Positions 12,315 to 23,877 of a stretch of DNA of 64,000 nucleotides are shown here, in pieces; the first letter of the stretch is position 1, and the number at the start of each line of letters is the position of its first letter. This stretch comes from Calocera cornea HHB12733. Its lineage: Eukaryota > Basidiomycota > Dacrymycetes > Dacrymycetales > Dacrymycetaceae. The position numbers and the translations under genes are program-made. Where the stretch lies: the NCBI GenBank assembly GCA_001632435.1, contig KV423981.1, forward strand, positions 62,083 to 126,082, given 5' to 3'. The notes beneath the pieces were generated by a model that did no database searches, was not told the DNA's origin, and saw only the letters and a program-made list of their open reading frames with translations.

Positions 12315-13787
12315 TCGATCGGTCCGTCCAATCAGCTCGATATGTTGACACGACGGGACTCGGGAGGACTATGTGCTCTGTGTTCGACCGAAAGTAGGAT
12401 GTATGCGCTCCTACTAAGCCGAGGCAGAGGGGGTGGGGTCGTGTCAGACGGCTTGAAGGCTCGATGTATGCGTACTTACAGGCTCTCAGAGTGTCCTCGT
12501 GCCTTCGGATCGCCTCTCCAGAGCGATACTTTGCTACAGGTCTCTGAGTTCTAAAAGTGAAGAGCAGAGAAAGACGCGTGCGCGCGTCCGATGGCGAGAC
12601 GGAGACCACGCTTGCTTCAGGGCCGGTCGCTGCGGATTCGTGCGAATTCGGATCTGTGAATCTGGCCGCGTCATAAGACAATGAAGTTAACGCCCATTAT
12701 TACTCCGAGATAGTCTAAGAAATGAACTGACCTCACTCATTTCCATCTCTAACTCAAGCGAAGGCGTCGAGCTCGCAAACCCCTCTTCCGTACAAGTGTT
12801 GACGAATGGCGAATTGTCAAGCGAACATCAAACAAAAAGACGTACTTCCAGGAACAAACATGCTACAAAATGATAAGTTCCCATAGGTGGATGTGAGGAC
12901 CACTTTAGCTCTAGCGTGTGGACCTGAGGTCCACTCCAGTTCCAGCGTGTGGACCTGAGGTCCACTCCAGTTCCAGCGTGTGGACCTGAGGTCTACCATG
13001 TTCTCAAGACGTCGACCTGAGGTCTACCTCATTCTTAGTTGATAGACCTGTGCTCGACACACTCGTCGTGGATTGGCTTCTCTCTGTGAGTGAGTATCGA
13101 GGAGTGGATCCAAGCAAGAGATCAGACAGTGTAGATCGCCTCGAGGGACACGTTGCGTCTGGCGAAACAGCGCATGTTGCATTAGAGGCCGCATCGACCG
13201 TGAATGGCGCCGAAAGTCCATCCGACGAGATTTCCGAGACGAGACGATGTCAACGAGTATTGCATCAGGAAGAGTCCTCAAGTCGATCATTCCAAAGGTA
13301 TCGCCTGGTCGCAATTAGAGCGCAAGTGCGCGGGGGAGTGCGCCTCGAGTAATCCTCCTGATAACTTCGGAGCTACCCTGAAGTCCCTGCGGAGTTTGAA
13401 TGCAATTCAATGCGAGTGCACAGCCGTTCGGTTGGGCATATGGGATATTGGCGGACTTGGACTTGGTTTGCGATTGCAAGATGGATGAATATTATCACTG
13501 TCCAAGATAGCATGCGGAAGACTTCAATGAGAATACTGTAAGGCATTGTGCAAAGCGACAATGGAGTCGTCAGAACATGAGGAGGTCAAGACTTTAGAGG
13601 CGCAAGTCGTTGTAGTCAGGGCATACACAGGCTCATCATCTTTGTTGACAGAGTAGGTGAGACACGGGCACTATACACCAGAAGGGGAGCGACTTGAAGG
13701 AGCGTAACTATGGCTTACAACAACGGGTTACAAAGGATTGTGGATGCGAATCATCTACATGTTCGCCATTGACAAGCTTAGTAGGTA
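12315..13787. other. Intergenic region with 31-bp tandem repeats
   Basis: No gene is supported. Apart from the repeat array at 12.9-13.03 kb there are only overlapping antisense short ORFs (13.02-13.35 kb), none with recognisable features. Confidence 0.45.
12915..13027. repeat. 31-bp tandem repeat with palindromic core
   Basis: Two full 31-bp units start at 12915 and 12946. A third, diverging unit starts at 12977 and a degenerate fourth core lies at 13011-13027. Each unit begins CGTGTGGACCTGAGGTCCAC, whose GTGGACCTGAGGTCCAC part is a palindrome with 8-base arms. The core matches the inverted repeat at 3.7 kb. Confidence 0.85.
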
Positions 13788-15322
13788 CTATAGGCTAAAC
13801 GCCCGCCTCGCCACGCACGTCAACCAAGCCCAGCAGAAATTCCACGAAGACGACCGCAGGCTTTGATCTGTGCTCTCCATCAATTGCTCGGAATCGTCCT
13901 CGGGAACAAGTTGGTAGTCGTGGCTGCTGCTGCTTCTTCGCCCAAGGAGGTGTTGACGACGTCGTGCCGCGGCCTCAGCCTTAGCCCTCTTCACAGTCGC
14001 ATACTCCTCGGGAGTCATCAATCCGAAAGGCATCGGAGGGCGACAATCGATAGAGGCTGCTTCGAAGGCGTCCGTAGATGGTGAAATTGGGATATGGACG
14101 GGCGACGTGTTGACCCCATACATGGTGGCGTGGTCCTTCATATCGACATATTCGCGCGTCTGCACCGTGATCTCGGGCCCTTGGTATGGAGGTGGTCGGA
14201 GGTCGTTCTCGACGATGCCTTGTTCGACAACCCCAAGGACATAGCGGGGAGGAGTACCGCTGATGTGAGCCAGCGCTTCCGAATCACCAGATCGGACAGC
14301 CGCTTGTCTCAGGCCATCCAAATGAGCGCCGGCAACGGAGACTTCGTTGGTATGCCACGTTACATCACTCACGGAGCCAACGTGTGTAGAAAGAGGATAC
14401 TGGGTATCGAAATCCGCGCCATTCTTGGTTGCGGCCGGGCCGGACATCGAGAGCGCGCGGAGGCGACTTGTGGAAGGGTGATTCAGTTGCTCGTCGCCGG
14501 TAGTCGTCTTGTTGGTCGCGTTCTGGTCCGTGGGATTGCGGAAAGCAGGCACGGCGACGAGCTGCTGATGGGGCAGGTGGGCACTCACAGCGCCGCTGAA
14601 TGCGGCGCTCTCGGCGTTCTTATCTGGGGCCATCCCGTTTTCTGCTGCTGCTGTTCGGTGGACGCGGCTGCTGTTCAAGGCTACAGCGCCGTGATGGTTT
14701 CTTCCGAGATCGACCACCGCATGCCCTAACACTGCTTTAGTATGATAGGTTCATATTAGTGAGAACATGCAACGCACCTCTAGATGTCTCCAACGACTCG
14801 TCCCCAGCAGATGGCTCCACTTGCATGTCCGCCCTGGCCCACTTCAGAATGATAATCTGTAATTAAACATTCATCAACCAAGATTACCCGAGCAGTAATG
14901 ATGGATGCCACTTACGTTGTATGATGGGCCTTCAGGTATAAGCGTTTCGTATCTTTGTTGTGTCCTGGTGGTTGCTGAATACGGTGAGGGTAGGGGGGTT
15001 TGAGTCCGTTGCTGTACAAGGCCAGCTCAGCATCCGTCAGCCGTCATGTGACCTAGACGCCCACCAGCCTGAGTGGCTTGTGCACCTAGGCGCTCGCAAC
15101 CGGTGCTACGGACGGTGTCGAGTATGTGAAGCCTCTCCGAATGAACGTCCGCGATGATTCGAAACAGAAGCTTACCGTGGCAACGTCTTCATGCTTGACT
15201 AGATCGTCATCATTATGCTGACAACGGTGCGGAAGGAGAGGCGGGGAAGAGACTCCAAGGGTGTGGCTCAACCGTCCACCGCAGCCTCGTACTAGCACCG
15301 GTGCGTACATTTCCTTGTCCAT
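13788..15322 (-). CDS. Hypothetical protein, four exons, about 422 aa
   Basis: Model: complement(join(13788..14734, 14778..14856, 14916..15011, 15176..15322)). Introns of 43, 59 and 164 bases are all phase-consistent. The N-terminus is Cys/His-containing (VRGCGGRLSHTL, LLPHRCQHNDDD). The long last exon is polar and looks mostly disordered, with a PPPYQGPEI motif, a basic helix (VKRAKAEAAARRRQHLLGRR), an acidic Ser-rich stretch and an aromatic tail (SWNFCWAWL). It starts 219 bases from the plus-strand gene at 15542, so the two probably share a divergent promoter. No known domain is seen. Confidence 0.6.
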
Positions 15323-15541
15323 TATATAGTTATTTAAGTCGTTCTACAGCAGTATTCCACTATCAACCACTCAGACTGTTGTCCTGGATGCGATGACGAG
15401 TGAATTTGATTTGCGTACGGGTCATTCCCGCTTAATCAAGGGCGGATCCTGATGCGATTCCTTGCCTTTCTTAACTCACCACCACCACACACCGACACCA
15501 TACCCACTTCCCACTCATAAGGTTACCACCCAACCCTATCA

Positions 15542-17173
15542 ATGTCAATGAAGGGCGCAACCGCTCAGGGAGAAGATGAAGCTACGGAAGACACAAACGA
15601 GCACGCAAGCGGTGCGCACCCCACCAAGACTGGCAAGGCTGGTGACAGGAAGGAGGGCCGGGGTGGGATGAGCAAAGAAGATGAACAGGGGATCGATGTT
15701 GTAGACGAGATGGGGGATCAAGAGGAGCAAGTCTATGAGCGTTCGGGACGCTCCGATGGCGACGAGGAAGATGAGCTCATCATCTATGCGCCCCTCCTTG
15801 TTAGACTCCCCGCTGACCACATGCGCATGTCTTCGTCTTCGCCCACCGAGCTCGACTCCGCAATATCAGCTACCCTCCGCGCCTCCTCACTGCAAATTGA
15901 TGACGAAGAGCTGTATCGAAATGAAGTGCAGCAGCTTGTCGAGTCACCTGTCCCCTCCTCAAGATTCGAGTGTGTGCGGAACGCTCCCCGACGAGCTTTT
16001 ACGCTGCCGAGCGAACATCATCGGTATCTCGCCATCCCCAAAATGTCGTTCAAGCCAGCCGGGATCTTCTCTGCAACCTCCAATACGATTCATCACCTTC
16101 CGCCACTACCTCCTGCATTCGATGTCCCTCACGAGCAAGCGGTCTCGTGTCCTTTGCCGCTGGACGATGGCTCGCCCTTCTCCGTAGCCTCCCAAGCTCA
16201 TCTCCCTTTTCCGGCCAATTGTACTGCTTCTCTCTACATATCCGCTGAGGTGGCGCCGCAAGACAGCCCTCTTGGCCATCTGGCACCGTTCTTGGCCCCG
16301 TCTCCGCAACAGCCGATCGCAACGCCTGCGGTAACGCACCCGCCGCCTTCTGGTCCCAGCCTGAACGATCCGCGCCAACTATATATGTCTCGTTTTAACC
16401 TAGACGATCTGGAGTTCTGGATGCCTGCTGCAGAGGCGCTGTTGCAAGGGGAGAACATAGACGTATGGATGGGCGTGGCAGTGGGTGCGGCCGTCCGTGA
16501 TGGCCGTCTGGGAGTGAGTTTCACTCTCTCATCGTCGTAAACCCCGTGGTAGTAAGATATAACCACTTATAGAGCTCATACGGTCCGCGTCGAGATGTAT
16601 ACTGATCGCTTTCGCAGACTATGTACACTCCACGCGATGTGCCAGCCGATCTCGCTCCGGCACGCGCTCTTCTCGACGCTCCTCCCGAGCACACTCCGCC
16701 TGAAACCGCGTCCGAAGCCGTATGGCGACAGTATAATATTCGCCAGGACATGATCGGCCTTCGCGATGGACTCCTACGTCAATGGATCGGCGCGATTGAG
16801 GTTCAACGAGGCGCTGATCGTGGCAAGGAGCTCTGGCGTCAACTCATGTACTCAAGTCGTCGCTACTTCCGCAGTCTGTGCGGCCGTCGGCTAGGACGTC
16901 TATATTATCAAATTACGGACGAGATGCGTGGGGACTTCTTCGCCTCGAACGTCGCGCGCAACGTTTACGATGGGACAGCAGTGACGTGCAGGACGATCTG
17001 GAGATGGCGCTTATGGATCACTGCCGCTGTTGGTGAGTTCACGCGCTCGTCAAGCAGACTTTGTGCTAACGCGACACTTAGTAAGCTGGGTCATATTAGC
17101 AGCTAGATTTGGCTGGACCGGTGACCAATTTGTTGAGGGTGGGGCATCTGTCCTAGGCAAAGTTAACAAATGA
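15542..17173 (+). CDS. Hypothetical acidic protein with C-terminal membrane segment, about 492 aa
   Basis: Model: join(15542..16513, 16618..17032, 17082..17173); intron phases agree. Residues 1-90 are very acidic and charged. A Pro/Ser-rich middle follows, then a short conserved-looking stretch (LDDLEFWMPAAEALLQ) and a helical domain (YNIRQDMIGLRDGLLRQWIG). Exon 3 joins to exon 2 to form one hydrophobic helix (about WRLWITAAVVSWVILAARFGW) some 20 residues from the end, which fits a tail anchor. The protein would then face the cytosol with its C-terminus in a membrane. No homologous family is recognised. Confidence 0.6.
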
Positions 17174-17953
17174 TTCTTCTCAATAGTAAGAGGCTACATT
17201 TTCGCTGTAGGTTGTTGTTGTGCGAATAACCACATTTGTGTTCAGCCCTTGTCACCTGTAGCATCATACTGCTTGGCTGATCAATGCTCATGTTTACCAT
17301 GATGCTGCAGGTACATAGGTGCCGGTCTCCGGGTTTGCATGAGGATCGCTACCTACAGAGTTTGGGCTATGCAATCTGCATAGTCCAGAACTGCCGGTGG
17401 AATATCGCACCCGTGCATTATTAGCGTTCCGACAGAGAATCTATCCGCACCTGGATGCTAGACCGAAAGATAATTCTACTTTCCTGGAAACAATATGAGA
17501 GCTATTCGGGAGAAGTAAGTCAATAGATCCCCGGGCATGATCCGGAGCGATTCCCAGTCTGGTGACGGCCATGGCTGACAAATACCAACTTATGGACAAT
17601 ATAGTACTGAGTGCCACAGGGTCGTATGGGAAATTGCGTAGTATCACGGGAGGTATTGAGTGCATCTCAGATATCCTATGTTATCTATATAGGTTGAGGC
17701 ACAGATACGTAACAGCGGGTTTAGTATGTACCCGCAAGTACAGCTACGTCGCAGTCCATAGCATAGGACTTGGCTACTTTTGCTACCGGTACTACACAGC
17801 CACCATAGGGTCTGGTAGCCAGGTTGTGTCCCACCGATGAGGGTCCGGTTCACGCTGAAAGTCGCCTCGACCAAAAGCTACGTGCGCGATTGTCCCCACC
17901 CTCTCCTTTCTCTTTCTCTTCTCTTCCCCCATCTCTTGGATTGATCGAAGGAC
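17174..17953. other. Intergenic, no gene seen
   Basis: It holds the 3' flank of the tail-anchored protein gene and the 5' flank of the Cex1/SCYL1 gene. Pyrimidine-rich tracts (CTTTCTCTTTCTCTTC near 17.91 kb) lie just upstream of the latter start, as is common before fungal housekeeping genes. No other feature was seen. Confidence 0.4.
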
Positions 17954-20895
17954 ATGGACTATCTGCGGAGCATCGGCTCCGCAGCGGCTTCCGCCGTTCT
18001 CCAGAAGTCGGGCATCGCTTTCCCGTTCTCGTTGGGCGAGAAGATCGGCGCGTTCGAGGGACGGACGATCTGGACGTTGCACGACGCTATCAAACGCGTG
18101 CGTTGCCTCATACCTCATGATGGGACTAGTGCTGAAGCCTTGGCTTCTGAATAGGATGACAGCACCCCGGTATCTGTATTCGTGTTCGACTCGAACGTGG
18201 GCAACCGACGCTCTCTCATGCCCCTGGCCAAGAACGCGCTCCGCAAGCTGCGCACGATCCGGCACCCCGACGTGCTCAAGTTCATCGACGTCGTCGAGAC
18301 CGACAGTGTGATATACATTGTCACCGAGCGCGTAACGCCGCTTCGAGTGGCGATGGAGCAGTGGACAGGGAAGGGCAAGGAGCGGGAGGACTGGGCCGTG
18401 TGGGGTTTGCACCGCGTGTGCGTAGCCCTCGCTTTTATCAACGACGCGGGCGGGTCGACGCACGGCAACGTCCGCACGGACAGCGTGTTCGTCTCTAGCA
18501 CTGGAGAGTGGAAGCTTGGGGGGTTCGACGTACTCAGCCAGCCGAAGGACGACCAGGCTGTGCTGTACAACCTGGGCGGCCTCATCCCCGACTCCGGCAC
18601 GTACGCCAGTCCGGAGATCAAGAAGTCCGGGTGGAGCGTGCTGAAGGAGCTGGACACGTCCGCAGCAGACTCGTATGCGCTCGGCCTGCTCATACACACG
18701 ACGTTCAATCCCCAAACGCCGATGCCGCCCACAACCCTCCCGCCACACCCACCGCCCCAGCCGTCCTCTCGCGGAGCCATCCCCACCTCCATCTTTCCCT
18801 CTTACAAGCGGCTGCTCAACCCGAGCCCCAAGCACCGCCTAACCGCGGGTGGTTTCCTCGAGCTCGGCATGGCTGGCACGGGCGGGGACGGTAGCGGCTT
18901 CTTCAGCAACAACGTGCTCGTCAAGACGTGCGCGGGCATGGAGCACTTTGCACTCGGCAGCGATGCCGAGAAGCAGGCAATGATTCGGACGCTGCGGGAC
19001 TCCGCGGGCTCGTTCCCGCCCTCGTTCATCGCCTACAAGCTGCTGCCCTCGCTCATGCACGCACTGGAATTCGCAGGCTCGACGGCCAGTGCCGTCCTCC
19101 CGCTCGTCTTTCAGTTTGGGAAGAACGTACCGCCCGCGGAATACCAGAGCCAGATCGTCGGGCCCGTGGTGAAGCTGTATGCCAGTCCGGATAGGGGGAT
19201 GCGGATGGCCCTGCTGGAGCATTTGGAGGAGTATGCGGACAAGCTGGACCAGAAGCAGGTTGTGGGCCAGGTGTGGCCGAACTTGGTATGTCCGCAATTT
19301 CACCTCGAGACGTAGGTATTGACATCATCCAGCAAACTGGGTTCACGGATACGGTCGCCGTCATCCGAGAAGCCACCGTGCGCTCGATCATCCTCATCGC
19401 CCCGAAGCTGTCCGACCGGATCCTGAACAACGAGCTCCTCCGCAACCTCGCCAAGACGCAACTCGACCCCGAAGCGTCCATCCGCACCAACACCGTCATC
19501 CTCATTGGGCGCATAGCGCCGCAACTGTCCAAAGTCACCAAGCAGAAGATGCTCGTGCCGGCGTTCGCCAGAAGTTTGAAGGACACGTTCGTGCATGCGA
19601 GGGTCGCGGGGTTAATGGCGTTCATGGCTACGGCCGATATGTTCTCGCCCGATGAGCACGCCCTGCGGGTGCTGCCGGTGGTGTGTGGGGCGATGGTAGA
19701 TAAGGAGAAGTGCGTTGTTTCGCCGATGCCTCGAACACAGTGCTGACGATAATGCAGGCTGGTGCGAGACCAAGCGTTCAAGGCTGTTGAGATGTTCGTC
19801 AAGCGACTCGAGGCACATGCAGCGACGATGCCAGAAACGATGATTCGTCCCGAGTCCGCCACCACTCCGAACGGTATGCCAGGCGGCCCCAGTGCTCAGC
19901 CTGGAACGATGCAGGCACAGCTTGTCAACTCCGCGACAGGCGCTGCAGGTGCTCTGGCGGGCTGGGCAATATCCTCGATTAACAAGCAGCTGAGTGCTGC
20001 AGAAGTCGGGGGAAGCATGGCTGGTGACCGATCTGTATCAGCACCGCCAGTGAATGGATCCGGCCTATCTGGGCTCGCGTCGGTGACGGTCAATGGGAAG
20101 ACGCATCTGAGTGGAGCCCCGCCAGCACCGCAGAGACCAGCCCTTACTCCCGTCGCCTCGTCTGGCCCTTCGAAGGCCGGGATGCAGCTTCGCTCTCATA
20201 CGACACCGTCCGACAAGATGTCGGCCTTGCTGGCTGAAGTCGCGGATGCGGAAGAGGGAGATGCGGATGGTGGGATGAATGCTTGGGATGGTGACTTGAT
20301 GGATGTTAATGCGGACGGCGATGACTGGAGTATGTATCCAACATTGTCTTCTTTCTTTTTTTGGGGGGCTCTGACCATCCCGCAGGCGCTTTCGAGGCCG
20401 CGCCTGTCATCGCGAGCGCACCGGATGAGGACGAAGACGGTGGCTGGGGTGAGCCAGCAACACCGGAGCCGTCTTATCGCCTGTCAACAGCCCAGGCTGC
20501 TGCTCCCAAACGAGCGCCAGCCATACAAGTCTCTCCCCCTCCCTCAAGACCCGCTGTCGCCTCACCCCCTCGCCCGGCTCCTGCACCCGTCGCACCGAAA
20601 CCTGTGCCCGCTACGCCAGCCGTCGCTGGCAAGCTTGCAGCAGTAGCTGATTCTTGGGGTGGGTTTGGCGATGATGCCCCATCGCCACCCTCACGCTCGT
20701 CTACGCCTGCATCTACGGCTCCAGCGCAGCCAAGCTTGGTCGGGATGAGTAAGGAGGAGAAGGCGGCTGAGCTGGCTCGTCGGAGGGAGGAACGGAAACA
20801 GGTCAGTCCCTTTCCCAGAATCCATCTCGTCTCCATGTTCCTGACACCATTCCCAGAGGATCGCTCAGGCCAAGGAGAAGAACGCCGGAAAATAA
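17954..20895 (+). CDS. CEX1: SCYL1/Cex1-type pseudokinase with HEAT repeats
   Basis: Model: join(17954..18097, 18155..19285, 19333..19709, 19758..20329, 20386..20801, 20857..20895), about 892 aa. Residues 1-270 are a protein-kinase-like fold without catalytic residues: the catalytic-loop HRD is HGN (about residue 151), the DFG is GGF, and the glycine loop is lost. Residues about 330-600 form HEAT-type helices (TVRSIILIAPKLSDRIL, ASIRTNTVILIGRIAPQL). The tail is Pro/Ser-rich with a WGGFGDD motif, then a basic end (SKEEKAAELARRREERKQ...KNAGK). This is the domain order of human SCYL1 and yeast Cex1. Family members act in COPI/Golgi trafficking and tRNA export; that role is from family knowledge. 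It converges with the NTF2-fold gene 90 bases downstream. Confidence 0.92.
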
Positions 20896-20985
20896 CGCGT
20901 AGAGATGCATTTCTTGTTCAGTTTTCTTGCATTGGATACCAGGGATGTATGCTACCAGACACCACGGATTATGACCACTATTACT

Positions 20986-21540
20986 CTATTGGGAGTGCTG
21001 CTTCTGCTCCTGCTGCTGCAGCTTCTCGTTCGCTAGCATGGAGTTGTACACCAGCAGAGTATCGAGGTAGTCCCGTACCGCGACGATCTTCTTGGTGTCT
21101 TCGTCAAAGTCGAAGAACCATGCGTATCTGTGCGCCCTGTGAGCGACGACCAGCAATACATCCATGGCCACATACCTGTTATCGAATATCCTCCCCGTCT
21201 TGAGCGGCCCAACCACATGCACCTCCACAACAGCGCGGTTATCCATCACCTGCCCTCCCATCAGACTTCCTCCCGAGAAACACCCCGCTCCGCGACTCAC
21301 CGTAACGCTATCCACAGTCAACCTGGGCAGCCCGTCATACATGGGGAAATACCTTTCCTGCATAAACAGCTCCATCTCCCGCTTGGACCGGGTGCCGAAC
21401 AGGTGCACGCCGTGCATCGGGTAGGCGGAGTTGGCGATCGTCCATGTTGCGTCTGGGGCGAGGCGGGCCATGAGCGCTGGGAAGCCGTTGGCGCGAAAGT
21501 CGGCGAGGAGGGAGTGCACTTCGGGGCGGGTGATGGGCAT
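20986..21540 (-). CDS. SnoaL-like / NTF2-fold protein, about 151 aa
   Basis: The frame is open throughout, but two in-frame introns are likely: 21250..21300 (51 bases) and 21128..21175 (48 bases). Removing them gives VMDNRAVVEVHVVG and FDNRYAWFFDFDEDTKKI, both typical SnoaL-like beta strands, with the helix LMARLAPDATWTIANS before and VRDYLDTLLVYN after. The fold is a cone-shaped single domain used by small isomerases, cyclases and ketosteroid-isomerase-like enzymes. No catalytic His/Asp set can be assigned, so the reaction is unknown. The alternative is an unspliced 184-residue protein, less likely because the extra segments break the strands. Confidence 0.75.
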   Translation of the reverse strand: MPITRPEVHSLLADFRANGFPALMARLAPDATWTIANSAYPMHGVHLFGTRSKREMELFMQERYFPMYDGLPRLTVDSVTVSRGAGCFSGGSLMGGQVMDNRAVVEVHVVGPLKTGRIFDNRYVAMDVLLVVAHRAHRYAWFFDFDEDTKKIVAVRDYLDTLLVYNSMLANEKLQQQEQKQHSQ

Positions 21541-22303
21541 GTTTGGTGCTCAGTGTTGTTGGGTGGGAGGGAAAGTGGCGCCGGTGGCTCGCTTTATACC
21601 GCATGCGGACGAACAACAATATGATGATATGCAGCTGAGTATTGAAAACCCGCCCAGCGCTTATCAATCACGTCGCTCCCGACTGCACCCAACATGCATG
21701 GCCTAATCTCACCACGCAGAAGTGGACAGCGGTATGTAGCACACAACGCCAACGAATGACCTCTATGCATGTGCACATGTACACTGTAGACATCGTCCCT
21801 ACCAGGCGCTTATCAATCCCCCGAATGAGTGGTGCAACCCTATACAGTACTTTCTGAACAGGGAGCAGGCACGGGCGATGATTAATCCCCCGAGAGCCAC
21901 GCCGAGCCTGAGCGCGGAACGTGTCGACCGGACAATGCGCGAGGAGGGGGATCACCAAGAACTGGAAAGCATGGGAAAGGCGCGTACGTCAGAGGGTTTA
22001 CCTAATGACGACGTTGTCCGGTCGTCTGTTCTTGGTTGTTATGCGCTTGTGCTCACTGCTGAACCTCGCCCTGGGACGCTCAGTGGCCAGGGGTGGGTGT
22101 GAGCTGCGTTCCCAGAGTGCAGGATGCTGACCAAGCCGCGCCCGTTTTGCGATGGTCAATCCAGTCCGCTCGTGCCTCCTCACGCTCACGGTCACGACGG
22201 TCGATCGCACGGGGGCACGAAGGTGAAATAGTCGATTTAGTATACATTGTCTCTGCTCCGCGCTCTCCAGCGCACCCGCATGCTCTAGCCAAACCACCGG
22301 TAT
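21541..22303. other. Intergenic, no gene seen
   Basis: 5' flank of the NTF2-fold gene and 3' flank of the NDUFB2-like gene. Short ORFs on both strands have no recognisable content. Confidence 0.4.
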
Positions 22304-22700
22304 TTAGTGGTGCCCGCCCCCGTGCTCATCGTGCCCGTCGCCGTGATGCCCCTCCCAGGCATGTCTCCAGCCCTGTTCACGAATCAGTATCTTTTCGCCT
22401 AGACAGGCGGCAGAGTGAGCGTACCAATACTCGTGCACCGTCTTGCCTACGTGCCCGTACTCTCGTCAGCAGACAGTCAAAACGCCTTGGGACAGGGAGC
22501 AGGACGCACCTCGCGCGGTAGAAGATGAAGAACCACATGCTGGCGCCCAGGGCTTTGGCGAGGTAGACGTGAAACCTGCTCGGCGGGTGCGGGTGGAAGC
22601 CTGCGTAGCTCGTTCCTATTCCAACACGAGACACCGTCAGCATGTTCTCATCCCTTGTGGCGGAGACAGCAGGCGCACCGGGACCGTGTCCTCCAGCCAT
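22304..22700 (-). CDS. NDUFB2: Mitochondrial complex I accessory subunit, NDUFB2 type, 67 aa in four exons
   Basis: Model: complement(join(22304..22372, 22425..22446, 22510..22600, 22679..22700)). Exons of 69, 22, 91 and 22 bases add up to 68 codons in phase. The product begins MAGGHGPGFHPHPPSRFHVY, has one membrane helix (LGASMWFFIFYRAR), and ends GWRHAWEGHHGDGHDEHGGGHH. A short N-terminus, a single WFFxFYR helix, a QDG then GWRHxWE motif and a His-rich tail are what fungal NDUFB2-like (AGGG) subunits of NADH:ubiquinone oxidoreductase look like. No single ORF shows the gene because two exons are 22 bases long. It faces DAD2 across 223 bases. The family call is from remembered motifs. Confidence 0.72.
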
Positions 22701-22923
22701 ATCGTCTAGCGCTGGCGGGTGAAGGAAGGCGGTTGTGCAGGCGTTGGGGTGGACGACGACGAGCCGGGCAACGTCGGAGGGAGCGAGGGAAGGCCGGAGG
22801 TATCCGTGTGGCGGTGCTTTCGGCTCCGAGGCGTCTCCCTCCAGCCCACGACGCGGCGACGCGTCCAACCGTGCATGCGTGCAGCGCGTCGCCCTTCCTC
22901 CCCTCCGTGTACACCTCGAAATA
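22701..22923. promoter_or_regulatory. Divergent promoter shared by NDUFB2-like gene and DAD2
   Basis: The starts at 22700 (-) and 22924 (+) leave 223 bases between the coding regions. No TATA box is obvious. Any regulatory element here would act on both genes. Confidence 0.5.
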
Positions 22924-23628
22924 ATGTCGCACATCCCGCGCCCATCGAGCATGTCCGCCCGCGCCCCCTCCAGCTCAACCAGCACGACCCCGACCCCGTC
23001 ACTCTCCACCACCACCACCAGCGCCGCCGCCGCCCCGCCCGCCCTAGCCCAAGCAACCCTCTCCACCAGCACCCTCCCCGCAAACTCGTACGGCGCCCAG
23101 CGGCTCCTCGAGAAGCAGCACGAGTGGCAGGGCGTCGCCCTGCTCAAGCACGCCTCGGGACGCATGCTGCAGCAGGTCGAGAGCCTCGCGAGGGAGGGCG
23201 ACGTCATGGCCGATGGCGGCAAGGGTGCGTCCTGCTCCGTTGCGAGGGCTTCCCTTGACTGCCTCTTTTGTTGGGTTGGCAGGGGGGCTGGGGGCGTTGC
23301 ATGTGCTAATGTGGTTTGCCGTATAGCGATCGGGAGCGTCCTAGCAAACTGGCCAAACGTGTTCCGCATCATAAGTCTCTGCGGTACGTCCCCTCCCCTC
23401 CCCTCCCTACCCTGCCTCTCCCCCTTCGACCCACGCCCTAACCCCTGCTCAGCAGCACCCCAACCCGCAGCGCCCAATGGCACGACCCCGCACGACAGCC
23501 CCGAAGGGCACGAGGCGCCGGAGGGCGAAGCGGAGCAGGAGGTGGAGGAGGCGCAGGTGCTGCCGAGGCTCGTGAGGCTGCAGGTTGATGGGCTGCAGAG
23601 TGCCGAGGGGAGGGGTGAGGGCGCTTGA
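22924..23628 (+). CDS. DAD2: DASH complex subunit DAD2
   Basis: Model: join(22924..23224, 23327..23383, 23453..23628), about 177 aa, all joins in phase. The core (residues about 58-120) matches DAD2: RLLEKQHEWQGVALLKHAS, a helix with MLQQVESLAREGDVMADGG, then SVLANWPNVFRIISLC, the family's end-of-domain motif. DAD2 is one of the ten DASH/DAM1 subunits that couple kinetochores to microtubule plus ends in fungi. The N-terminal 55 residues are Ser/Thr-rich and the C-terminal 50 are acidic, both probably disordered. An in-frame ATG at 22951 is an alternative start. The gene converges with ATG22. Confidence 0.88.
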   Translation: MSHIPRPSSMSARAPSSSTSTTPTPSLSTTTTSAAAAPPALAQATLSTSTLPANSYGAQRLLEKQHEWQGVALLKHASGRMLQQVESLAREGDVMADGGKGASCSVARASLDCLFCWVGRGAGGVACANVVCRIAIGSVLANWPNVFRIISLCGTSPPLPSLPCLSPFDPRPNPCSAAPQPAAPNGTTPHDSPEGHEAPEGEAEQEVEEAQVLPRLVRLQVDGLQSAEGRGEGA

Positions 23629-23877
23629 TCGTCTGTCTACCATAACGTATTCTTCCTTTGTTTCGTGTCTTTGACTTGGCTGATGTTGCGCGATGACTGG
23701 CTTGACTTATAATCGCGCATGGGTAAATATGTACTTGTAGAACGTGTACGTTCCTCAGACTTGAAACCCCCAAACACGCGTTGAAGCAGGCAAGCAAATC
23801 CGTAAAATTAGCCCAATACCCAGGTAACGATGCCACAAAATGCGCTGTTGTACATTGCACCCCCTCCCAACATACCA

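Noticed and set aside
12915..13027. 31-bp repeats as a CRISPR array
   Set aside because: Direct tandem units without spacers in a eukaryotic genome; simple tandem repeat.
22377..23483. 368-codon minus-strand ORF oppos­ite DAD2
   Set aside because: It fuses one true exon of the NDUFB2-like gene with antisense of DAD2; splice-based models explain both.
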